From contig BPQB01000004.1 in NCBI GenBank assembly GCA_019973155.2, positions 620,001-684,000 on the forward strand: a DNA stretch of 64,000 nt. The letters run 5' to 3'. The position numbers were made by a program, and so were the translations under genes. Positions 10,999 through 21,282 of this stretch are shown here, in pieces. The notes beneath the pieces were generated by a model, which saw only the letters and a program-made list of their open reading frames with translations, did no database searches and had not been told where the DNA came from. The DNA is from Phanerochaete sordida (taxonomy: Eukaryota; Basidiomycota; Agaricomycetes; Polyporales; Phanerochaetaceae). Positions within the stretch are counted from its first letter, which is position 1. Every line of letters starts with the position of its first letter.

Positions 10999-13900
10999 CT
11001 ACTTCGCCCTGAGCTTCTTTGCCGGACGTGCGGACGCTGGCAGGTCTGCGTTCTTCTGTTCGACTACGCCGTCTTCGTTTGCCTCGGCGGCGGAGCGCTT
11101 AAGATCAAGTCTGCTCGCGTCGCTGGACGTCGAGTTATTGGGAGTGGTGTCCTCGAATCTTCCGAGCTTCGAGAACTGATCAAAAAGATAGTCATCGTCA
11201 TTGATAATGCCCGCTTCAAGTTCGCGGAGGACATCGCGGATGATGACGAGCAACGCGATGTGATCGTCGAGTAGTCTCTGCGGATCCGGATCGTCTGAGT
11301 CTGACGAGGCGTGAGGGGGAGCAGAGAGCACAGAAAGCTCGGGTGTTCTCGAGGGAAGTGAGAGTTCGACTGGCCATGGTATGTGAGTGTTGCAATTGAG
11401 CTGAGCACCGCTTCTCTCTCGAGAGCTTGCCTTGCCATGTTCAGGTTCTGGGGAAGGTTGCCTTGCAGCGTATGGCTGGAGCTTCGTAAAATCGATCGCT
11501 TGATAGTGTTCGCGGAGAGCGCTGTATGCTTCGTTGAGGAAAATGGCAATGGGAGTGTTCTTCGTCAGGGTGATAGGCGGTTCCGCCAGCAGAATATGCA
11601 TATGTTTCCTGTCTCCCCCCGTTACGACCCCGTTCCTGAGTGTGACCTCTTCCCAGAAGATATAATCGATATGCCCCGACAGATAGCGATTATTTCTGTT
11701 GGCCTCTTCTTGCTCGGCCTGAGTCGCGCATGCAGGAACTAGAGGGGAGCCCCGGTGTTGATGAAAGCGGAATGCGAGCCGGAGGATAACATATATGAAG
11801 GATTCGAGATCGTCTGCGACTTCCGCCGGTTTCGTCGGGTGCTGGAGCGCGACTACTGACATGAATGGCCAGGTCCCCTGACTGAAGGTCAGTGCCCAAA
11901 TTCCTTGTATGCAAAAGCCAGATCACGCACCGACATTCCGCGGCCCTCGAGATTCTCCTTGTACACGGCCATATCCCAGTCATTTAGAACTAGAGAAGGG
12001 CCGCCGTCGGCGGCACCGCGCTTGCTTGACAAAGCACCGTGACCACGGTTTATCGTTGCTGGAATTGCGAGGAGAGAAGAGGAGACAATGATAGAACTCG
12101 GCGGCGGCATTCTTCATTTGAAAAGGTACAGATGAACGTCATCGCAAAAGGCTACTAACCACGGAGTGGGGACTAAGGAGGTCAATAGAGGTGGACATAA
12201 AATCAAGCAGCAGAGGAGAGAAACTCGTTGCTGCCTTTGAGCTCGCTATGAAGGCAGGCTGGGCAGGGAGAGCGGATTGTGCATGAAGCCTCGCTCCCCT
12301 AGAGAGGCTTGGGACTTGGGCTATAGAAGCTGGCAGAGCGAGATAGGGGGGCAAGAACCTCCTTGCCGTACATATCTGCTGTGAAGTCATTCTTGCTCTC
12401 CCCGGTGGCCCAGTGCAAGGAGCAAATGGCTACACCCACGTCCTTAATTAGGCTGTTCCGCATATGTACGCGACGAGCGGGATGAACTGTCCTCAGCAGA
12501 GTTGGACGAAGCAAATGGGGAAGAAAGATATTTCATTCACAGCGTGATGCTACGTGATGTAAGATACTATTCCTCCCCCCCTTTTGATAAAACGTCTAGT
12601 GTTGATAATTCCGCTGTCCCTCCGTCACCACTCATCCTTCCGGGCTGTGAATTATTTATGAGAGAGAACAATCGTCAGCAATGATGCCCGTGTGGTCTAA
12701 CAGATGGAATTCGGGTCTGCGGAGGTAGTGGATTTCTAACACGACTGGCTGGAGGCTTTATCAAGACTAAGCGCCAATTCGTTCGGCTCCGTGACAGCGA
12801 TCACACAGACAGTCTTCTCTCAAACTGTGTCTGAGCTTTCATAAAGTAGTATACTTCTGATTCTGCTAGTTTCTTTGTGCCTCTCTGTCCTCGTCGTTGC
12901 AGGAGTCACCGAAATCTAGTGTTCGAGGGGATGCGACTGCATTAGCGCCGGATCATCGACCAATCCCCTGAGCGCGATCGTGGCTTATTACGGAAATCTG
13001 TCGATAATCAAATTATCATCACTGGTCTCGAACAGACCTGCTGTTCTGCAACGTCTGCTGTCCTCGTCGAAGCCCGCCTAAAATTGCGGTAAAAATACGA
13101 GAGCGTAGCCAGAGGTCTGTTACACGGAGCTGGGACCTTGGTTTGAGGTGAAAGGGAAGCCGGAGTGAAGGGCAAGCGGAAAGATCCAAAGTATTATCAA
13201 AAGGGGGTGAGGAATAGTAGTGCGTGAGGTAGAGGAGGGCCGGACGGCCGGCAGTGCGTACGAGGGTGGGTGCGCGAGTCGCGACGGCGTGTTGGCTGAA
13301 GAGGGAAGAGATAAGATAAGATAGGATGGACGGTCGCGTTCGGATCTCGGGAAGAGCCGGGTGACAGAAATCTGGCTTCAATTATCACATCGACAGCATA
13401 GCTTGTCAAGCAAGCTAAAGCCGCGTCCAGTGGCGACGTCAATCATGATATTCCCCGTACTGATATCTCCATGAAGTACTTCGGCCTTCTTCCACGCCTG
13501 CTGGTGTGCTGGGAAGCAACTGATGAGGACGATTCCGCGAACCAGCGCGCATGGGAAACACACCTACTACCGCAAAAGTTATGACGTTGAGCAGCTCGCT
13601 GCCACTCTTGTAGGTATCAAGTGGTCGGCCGACCTCCTTTGTGACAAGCCTCGTGTGAACGAGGACCCGAGACTTGCGCACCTTCGGCGAAGCCTGGGCC
13701 AACTCATGGTAGCGAGTCGTTTGGAATGACTTGCGCAGCCTTCCTGGGACGTCGCCGCCGGCAATGGGCGTTGCGATCCATTCGACATTGTGCCTGTGTA
13801 GGCGAGCGTAGACCTCGAGCTCCGGCGTGTCAACCTGGATTCGCCACTGATCCTTTAGAAAGCACACCTTCCGTGCAGCAAGATCGAAGGCGATGTAGCC

Positions 13901-15049
13901 GCGTGTGCTGCGTCCTAGCGGTTTGCCATGTTTCGAGAACGATTTTCCAATCAGGAAGGCCCTTGACCTGGGCAGGCGCTGCGAAGAGCCGTGTTCTGTC
14001 GATATCTCCTCGCACTCTACCTAGCACCGACACCGTACACGAGTCAGCCAAACGCCAGCTTAGCAGCCAGCTAAAGACGTGATCACTCGCCTTGTATATT
14101 GGGTGAAGAAGCGTATTCTTGAAGATTGCGTCCTTGTGTGCTTGAAGGTGTACGTTGCTTGGGTCGAACGACTTGAACAGCGCAACTTCCTCCTTCGAGG
14201 CCCGAACAACAGTGGGATCCTGGCCCCAGCCATAACTGTCTTGTCGTGCCATGCAGTAGAGAATGTCGAAGAAGTCCGAGGCAGCGCTGACAAGGTGGAT
14301 TGGGCCCGTAGAGATGCAGCCGGCGCGGTCCCAGCGGTATACCCGGGCTGCAGTGGCGGAGATATGGACGGTGAAGACATGAGTACGATGCTGTCTCAGC
14401 ATGATTTGTGCAGGCGAATGGGAATGCTGCGTCCGCGCTGTCTTGCTTGTAGGCAGCTTCTTGCGGAAAGATGTATCGCATTCGGCGTCGTCATCAGCTT
14501 CAGATGCCATGGAAAATACACGGTCGCCATCCGAGGCAAAGAGTTGGACCTCAGCCACAGAGATCATGTGGCTCCAGACGCAGCGAGTGGCCTCAGGATG
14601 CTCATCGGAGCAGTCTTGCGAAGCATTACGTGTGTATGCGGCCTTCACCTCGTCGTCCTGGGGATATAACGCAAGGATACTTTTGTTGTCCTGTTCGTCG
14701 CATTCTGAGCGGTTCAAGGCCACCATCTTCCAACGAGCTGATGAGCCTGCAAGTTCAAAAATCAAGTTGAGCATGTCAGCCTAATTCAGTCGCGAGTCAT
14801 CAGCGCACTGTAATGAACATGATACTTGGAGTTACGCACCACAGAACCTGTGAGATCTTCGACCAACCTCTCAATGCGCCACATCTCCGCGCTTGGTTCC
14901 ACTCCGGATGGATCACTGAGCGATGCGTCTCCAGAATAGAGTTCCAAAGAATAAATTTGAGCCTTCTGCTTCGATGACATTGGTTTCATTCCGGGGAAGA
15001 AGGTATGCCTGAACCTCTTTGCGTCGATCTCAGCGTAGGTGCTGCCCAT
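10999..15049 (-). pseudogene. FunK1-type kinase B, disrupted by a ~1.4-kb insertion
   Basis: Paralogue of gene D in the same orientation. Recognisable parts are an N-terminal remnant from the ATG at 15049 (FRHTFFPGMKP, cf. FRHKFFQGMRP in D), the exon ending in HPIYK (14786-14090), the KDQWR exon (13978-13565), the catalytic-loop exon (13513-13417) and the C-terminal exon (11878-10999) with DDDYLFDQF. The acidic ~220-residue N-terminus of D is missing. The catalytic loop reads HGDIS instead of HRDIS, so the conserved Arg is lost. The frame breaks right after GRGF and kinase homology resumes at LNDWDMA 1.4 kb further on (11987). Insertion, lost HRD Arg and lost N-terminus together argue for a pseudogene. 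Splicing of the insert as a giant intron cannot be excluded, but this genome's introns are mostly 47-70 nt. Confidence 0.75.
11988..13416. mobile_element. ~1.43-kb insertion in FunK1-B with inverted repeats
   Basis: The boundaries are set by where FunK1 homology stops (13417) and resumes (11987). Near both ends is the same 15-mer in inverted orientation: GCTTGCTTGACAAAGC at 12020-12035 and its near complement GCTTGTCAAGCAAGC at 13401-13415. A second, diverged inverted pair lies inside (about 12560-12645 against 13150-13222, core TACTATTCCTC...CCCCTTTTGATAA). No transposase frame is visible, so it is either a non-autonomous element or several nested ones. No clear target-site duplication was found. 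Confidence 0.6.
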
Positions 15050-15604
15050 CGTCTTGGCTGTTGTTTGTGGCACGAGGCTAGTGGGAGGTTGTATGAGACG
15101 GAAACCCAAGTATGTTGAGAGGTATTTGTACCCACCGTAACAGGGGCCACTGCATCTCGTCCACGCTTTGGGTCCGAGCTTGCACAGCGATATGGTCGCT
15201 GCCAGATTTGCCAGTGTTCAGTAGCGCAGGGTCAGAAAGCAGCGCGGCAAGCCGTGCGGAGACCAAGCGGAGACACCAAAACTCTGGCAATGCCTTACGC
15301 CCGCAGACCATCAGGGCAAAAGGCAGCAAATCAAAGTGGCTCTGGACTAAAATTAAAACACAGTTGGCGAATAAGACCGGCCTTCTTCAAGCTGTTTTGT
15401 TCGTCAGCTCGAATACCGTTCACAAGGTTAGGCCCGGTCACGAGTGACCCGACTCACGACGTGAGCCGGCGCCAGGGACCCTGGAACGGCCAGCTCCGAA
15501 TGGCCGTTCCTAGAGAGCAGCTCGGCGTGGTGGTCGAGCATCCTCCGCGGCGCATCGGAGCCTGACGACGTGCGACGAGAAGGAGAGGGTACCGAAGGCT
15601 AAAA
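15050..15604. other. 5' flank of FunK1-B, no supported gene
   Basis: Expected position of the missing N-terminal exon of gene B. A minus-strand frame (15329-15078) overlaps it but does not resemble the acidic N-termini of A, C or D. Nothing else was recognised. Confidence 0.5.
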
Positions 15605-16137
15605 TTGGCTACGCTTTCACAGATGAACAGATGAATGAATGAATGAATGAATGCGCAAGCTGTCCATGTCAGTGGGAAATCGCCCAGAAGGCTGCAGCCA
15701 GCGTACCTGAATGCGTCTCCGAGGCGGTCTCGCAAAGCTCTCGCTCGCTGACTCGCTACGTGTGTCGCCCCTCGCCTCTCTTCTACAAGCATTAGACCTC
15801 CCACAAGGCCTTCAGCCATGGTTATGGCAGATGCTGCACTGTGCAGATATACCTCGAATTCCCACTCGGTCCCGAATCCCTCGCCGGGCTTTCCTAAGTC
15901 TGCTAGGACCTAGTCATGTTGCTCATTTGAGACAGTCTATGACGCCAAAGCGTCTCGTAGAGTTCTGAGGCCTGACGCCGAGGTGTGAAGAGGAGTCGTA
16001 GGTTCGCCGTCGGACAGAACGGTCACCGGCGGTCACAGCAACCTCGCTCGCTTGTCACGGACTCGCGTACGCGAAGTGACAGACGTCATGTGCCCATGTC
16101 ACCCATGCGGGTGTCACGACTCGAGCGCGGCCTCCAG
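15605..16137 (+). repeat. Dispersed repeat R, copy 2
   Basis: Direct repeat of 6930-7460, by eye about 85-90 % alike with small indels. It contains an ATGA/GAAT microsatellite (about 15628-15652) absent from copy 1 and the same terminal palindrome GTCACGGACTCGCGTACGCG continuing to AAGTGAC (about 16056-16082). The reverse strand of both copies keeps the peptide SQRARALRDRLG open. That could be chance conservation within a repeat or a small coding remnant. Confidence 0.85.
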
Positions 16138-16527
16138 AGTCCAAATTCCATCGCATTTACAGTCTAACTCAAGGAAACACGAGGCGGTCGCAAACGCCTG
16201 TCAGAAATTGGGGTCGCGCGGTGCGAAGTACGTCGGCTGAGGAGCAAACGCGCTAGCGTTCGCTATCGATTCCCGAGTCCTTAAGTACGCTACAGGGTGT
16301 CTCGGGTCGCGCGCGGGCCGTAGTTACATCCACTCTCGGTACATACGGTCGTAATAAATAACGGTAAACAAATAGCGCATGGGCGCCGTGAGTCCGAGCT
16401 CGAAATTGTCCATAGAAAATTAACAAAGCCGCCCCAGACGGTGCGCTGAGAGGATACTAATTAGATTGACACATAGACATCGATGAACTGCTATCGACAC
16501 AGAGCAATACGAACTGCCATTACAGCG
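16138..16527. other. 3' flank of FunK1-C, nothing recognised
   Basis: 390 bases between repeat copy 2 and the FunK1-C stop. AT-richer than its surroundings, with no gene or repeat seen. Confidence 0.5.
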
Positions 16528-19500
16528 CTACGGGTCAGGCATAGACCGCTTCATTCCTGAGGTGCCACTCTTCTGCATCCCGGTAGGGAGAGGCTTTCTT
16601 GCAACGAGATCGGGAAGGCCGAGGAACTGGTCAAATAGGTAATCGTCATCTCCCATGATGCTCTCCGGCACTGCGGAGTCGAACAGTCGAAGGATGGCAG
16701 TATGCGTGTCGAGCGGGCGGACCTTTCCTTGCTCCGCAGCCGTCGAACGAGCGGCCTTGGCCACGCCATCTCCTTTGGCTGAAGATGGGCCTGCAACAGC
16801 AGCGTTCTCGGGAATCGTCTCGTGGATTATTCCTCCTCCGATTGTCTCCGATATCTTTTTGAGTAACTTACTGGTGTGATTTGCCTTGCGGCGAAAGCCC
16901 TCCCGGCCCGGATCTGCGTCTTGTGCGGGACGGAGTATGGACGAAGCGCCTCGAAATCGACTTTTTCGTAGTGCTGGCGAAGCAATGCAAAGGCGCGCTG
17001 CAGGAACTGTGCCAGGAGCGAGGACTGATCCCAGAGGTAGATTGGGGGCTGCCCTATCTTGATGGCGGTGTGCTTGTTATAGCCGCCGACGTAACGGCCG
17101 TTGGTCGCTGGGTGCTGTTCATAGAAGTAGTTGTTGATGTCTTCAGCGAGCACCTTGTTCGAATTGTTCGCAACCGTGATTGTTGCCACCGAAGGTTGAG
17201 TACCTTCAGGGAGTATAGTCGACCGTCGATGATTGTGGAAGCGGTAAGCCATCAGGAGGACGACATGAATAAAGGATTCGAGGTCGTCAGCGACCTCTGG
17301 AGGCTTTGTCGGGTACTGGAGAGCAAGGGAGGATAAGAATGGCCAAGTTCCCTGCAAATTCGTGAGACAAAATGCGCGACCTCCTAGTTCACAAAGACGT
17401 ACCGAAATGCCGTTGGCCTCGCGAGCACGCTTCCCGAAATCGTCCTTGAATTTGGACAGGTCCCAATCGTTGAGGAAGCCGTTTTTGGACCGAACGTCGA
17501 TCATGATGTTCTGCTCGCTTATGTCGCGATGGAGAACGCCTGCTTTCTCCCAGGCTTCCTTGTGTGCTAATTTCATGTCAGAACAATTTCGACGTCTCAT
17601 ACGCGAAGAAGACTTCACATACCCAGGACCGCATACGTGCATGTCTGGAGGAGTTCCACAGAGTCGAAGTAGGCAGCTAATGGCATGCCGACCTCCTTGA
17701 GTACGATGCGCATGTGAATGCGCATGAGCGCGGCCTGCTTCGGGCCGTCGGCGAGATACCGCTGCGACGTCGTGTGCTGGGGCGAGCGGAGCATTCCACG
17801 AACCTCGCCGCCGGCGATCGGTGTGGCGATAAACCGTACGCCACGCTCGTGCAGTCGTGTGTACACGTCGAGCTCGCTCCGCCGAACGCTGGAGCGCCAC
17901 TGGTCCTTCATGAAGCACCAGTCCTTGGTCCAGAGGTCGAAGGCAATGAAGCCGCGCGTACAACGGCCAATCGGTGCACCGTGCCCGGCAGTAAGCTTTC
18001 CGACGAGGAACTCGCGCTCGTCTGGGGGCTTCGCTTCGGGGTCTTCTTCTTCATCCCTCGTCGCATCGTATTCCTCGTCGGCAGAACCTTGCGCGCTGAA
18101 TCTGTTGGGGATGGAGACGGAAGGGCAGGTGATCTATAGTAACGAGTGTAAGTCATACGGCCCCGTGTATGGATACGCAGTAATGAGTACCTTGTAGATC
18201 GGGTACTGTAGCTTATTGTCCCAGATATCTTTCCGAGCTCGGTCGAGGTGCTCATTGGTGGTCTGATAGGCTTCAATCAACTTCTTCTCCGCTTCGGATG
18301 CCCTGACAGCGGTGTCGTCAAATCCCCACCACTTGTCGCCGAGATTCCCGAGGCAGTAGAGCAAGTCGTAGAAGTCGTCAGGGTTGTCGAGCAGATTGAC
18401 AGCGTCGGTCATGATACACCCGGCCTGGTCCCAGCGGAATGCGCGTATGTATGCGCCGGAGATGTAGAAGCTGATGACGTGCAGCCGGTGCTGGCGCAGC
18501 ATGATCTGCGCAGCGTACTTGGCGTGCTGCGCGCGGGACTTATTCCCCCTATCCGATTTGTGCAGTGTTTCCTCAGCAGAGCGGGGGATGATCTTCTCTT
18601 GCACAGGAGGGGCAGGCTTCGCTGCCTGTTCTGCTTCCTCGGGGGGATTCGAAGAGCCGGCGACAGGTGGCTCGGCCGGGGGTGCGCGGTCGACGTCCAT
18701 GGGCTTCTCCTTCGAGGTCAGCTTGCCTTTAGACTTCTTCCCAGCGCCAGCCTTCGCACGATGCTTGGCCGGCTTGCGTACTCCAGCAACCACCTTAGCC
18801 TTCTGGCCTCGGCCCGTGGTGGATCTTGTTGCACGGCCCTTGCCCTTGCCCTTGCCCTTCGGGTCAAGCTGCTCCTCGGATGCGTCCGCTGGCGGGACGT
18901 CGGCCATTTCGACCTCGGGATCGTCGCCAGCACCGACATCCCGCGGCGCAGAGGGCTCCTCGTCTCCCTTCTTCTGTCTCTTGGTTTCCCTGAGCTGAAC
19001 AGGTGGGCTGAAGAGGAACCCGGCCCCTTCATCGTCGAGCTTCACTTCGAGGGGCGCGATGGCATAACCCCACGCACAGCGCGCCGCGCCGGGGTGCTTC
19101 TTCAGGTGTTTCTCGTCGAGCGTGTATGCTTTTTCTGCATCTTTGACCTCGTCCTTGCCCGGGTATAGCGTCAGGTCAGGCTTGCTATCTGACTGGCCAG
19201 TCTCGGGATGATGAGCGGTGATATAGAATCTGGCCGAGGACCTCGTCTTGCTCATGATGGAGTTGAAGGTTGCTTGCTATTCGAGAGGGTCAGCCTTGTC
19301 CTTATGTAGCATAGAAAAATAGGCGTACGATGGGCGGATACATGGGATCTTCCGACTTCGCGGCAGGTTTGCGCTTGGGGATCCCAGCAGGCGAAGACGA
19401 CGCGCCGAGACCAGTGCCATCAGCACTTGCACTGAAGTCGCCAAGGGGTACGTCCGTTGTATTGCGAGAAGGCTGAGCGTTGATGCCAAGTGAAGAGGTG

Positions 19501-20111
19501 ACGCCAGTGCTTGTTGAGGTGCCACTGACGGCGGCAAGACCCTCGAGGGCTGAGGGGTCATAGTCAGGGCGCGACGTGGTAGAGTCATTGGCCGGTCCGC
19601 CGGTCGCATGACTCGTAGATGCTGGGATTTCTTCGCCCTCCGTTGGCCTTTTCTTCGACAGAGCCGCAGGGATCACGTCGCGAAGAGGTTCGATGCTGAC
19701 GACGGCCTTCCTCTGATCGGGACTCAGGCATGGGCCAGGAGCGAACCGTTGACGAAACTGCTTCATGCTGATTAAGGCGTAATGCGTGTCCATCGTGGCG
19801 TTGATTCTTGCGTCGTGGGCCTCGCCTTTGAAGGGATTCTCGTTGGGTAAGATGACTGGTCGAGGTGGGCCGTTGTTTCGATCGGTGTGCTGAGAATTAT
19901 CGTTCACCGCTCCGTCTTCCTGGGGGAGGACACCGTTGTACGTGACGTAGTAGACCTTGTTGTCGCGTTCTAAGGACTCGATCTCGCGTCGGAGGTCCGG
20001 ATCGTCGTCAAGGAGTTTCTGGAGTTCAGATTGAGGTGGTAGATCAAGACTGATATCTTCTTCGTTGGTATTCAAGAAAGTGGAGATTTCTGGCAAGGAG
20101 TTAGAGCCCAT
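16528..20111 (-). CDS. FunK1-type protein kinase C (block 1 subtype)
   Basis: Exons in coding order are 20111..19329, 19276..18191, 18133..17623, 17566..17403 and 17351..16872, plus a last exon ending at 16528 whose acceptor (about 16810) is uncertain. The ATG at 20111 is preferred because the frame further upstream opens only with GTG. The protein has about 1100 residues. It has the NPFKG...MD motif (near residue 98), a long Lys/Pro-rich insert in exon 2 (KGKGKGKGRA, a likely nuclear localisation signal), KDQWR with Lys near 699, HRDIS near 806-810, LNDWDLSK replacing DFG, and a C-terminal DDDYLFDQF. All motifs needed for catalysis are present. The 51-nt intron 17352-17402 is stop-free in frame. 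Substrate unknown. Confidence 0.85.
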
Positions 20112-20165
20112 GATGAACCACGGCGGATCGAAGGCACGTACGACTGGTTCGGGAGAAGGCACGCG

Positions 20166-20193
20166 TTATATAGGTACATCACGTATGGGCCAC
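20166..20193 (-). promoter_or_regulatory. TATA box and GTGGCC element of FunK1-C
   Basis: On the minus strand, GTGGCC (20193-20188) lies 15 bp before TATATAA (20172-20166), which is 55 bp before the ATG. The layout is identical to FunK1-A. Confidence 0.7.
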
Positions 20194-20790
20194 TGAAGCT
20201 GAAGCGACGCTTGAAGAGTCGAGACCCTCGTCACCTGACACAGCTTCTGGGGGCCACTCGCTAGGAGCGTTCCCACACTGTATTCGTGAAAGGACGGGTA
20301 AGTCATCACGCAACCTGTGCCACGTCTCGTGGCGGAAAGCGTACCTTTACGATGGGCCACAGAATGAAAATACCGGTTCAACGCCTGACCGTCGAACGCA
20401 TGAGTTACGCCGAGGCAAGGAGCGACATTGTGCAGAATTAACTCATGGCTAGACGCACCCACAGATATGCCGTGCTAGACAGGTGGTGGCCGTTCACATT
20501 CAACGAACTTGGATTCCTTTTTGGGAATATAGACCGCTCTTGCGGGTCTGCCGGCGTCGCCACTGGCGCCTCATGCCAGACGTGAGGATTGCAGTTGAGT
20601 GGCGACTTCGGCCACATGTATGTACGATACAACGGTGCTAGCCCAGGACTTACTAATATTGGTTGAAGGGATTATCACGCAGCTCACGACGTCAATTGGC
20701 GAATCGACGTGTAGCCCAACAGGCGCCGCAGCATAAATTCTCCGGCGCCCTCGCTGGAAGTCACTCAAGTGTGTGTAGCCGTTCCTTCTG
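20194..20790. other. Intergenic, no gene recognised
   Basis: Upstream flank of FunK1-C. Short minus-strand frames (98 and 75 codons) lack any recognisable feature. Confidence 0.5.
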
Positions 20791-21048
20791 GGTAACACAG
20801 CGTGGTAACTCCGGTTTTTCTTGCGCTAAAATCGAGGGAAAAGTAAGTCAAAGAACAATAGTTTAGACAAGGTTTGCCGTGAAGGGAAAACCGAGGGCAA
20901 AACAGCCCATCAACCAATCACCGCTGCCACTCGGCCAGTTTTTCTTTGTTTTAATTATACGGTAAGCCGAAGGCAAACCGTTGTTTTATTCTCCAATTTT
21001 CCCACAATTTGCCCTGCAACAAAACTGGGCTTACCACGCTGTGTAAGC
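20791..21048. mobile_element. MITE-like element 1 (~258 bp)
   Basis: The terminal inverted repeats are about 27 bp. The left end, GGTAACACAGCGTGGTAACT onward from 20791, matches the complement of the right end, ...TTACCACGCTGTGTAAGC to 21048. The shared core is ACACAGCGTGGTAA. The interior is AT-rich, non-coding and itself partly palindromic (GTTTGCC / GGCAAAC pairs). Size, inverted termini and lack of coding match a miniature inverted-repeat transposable element. A target-site duplication could not be fixed. Confidence 0.75.
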
Positions 21049-21282
21049 TATACAGTACGCTCACAGCCAGTCTCCCGCTCGCGTGAATCAGCCACAGCGT
21101 CGTAGTGCAATGGCTGACGGCAGCCGATAATATGACAGCAATCATGTGCGGATTAATCAACGGTTCTATAAGCTAGCAGGGGAGCGTACGGTACACTCGG
21201 GACGTTGTACAGGGTGACGAAGACGATTAGCGATATTTACCGACTGAGTATTCGGGCCTTTTGAAGGGCGACCAGCAGCCCT

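Noticed and set aside
12502..13442. Pair of short frames both encoding YYSSPPFD inside the FunK1-B insert
   Set aside because: The shared peptide comes from an inverted DNA repeat read on opposite strands, not from a conserved protein.
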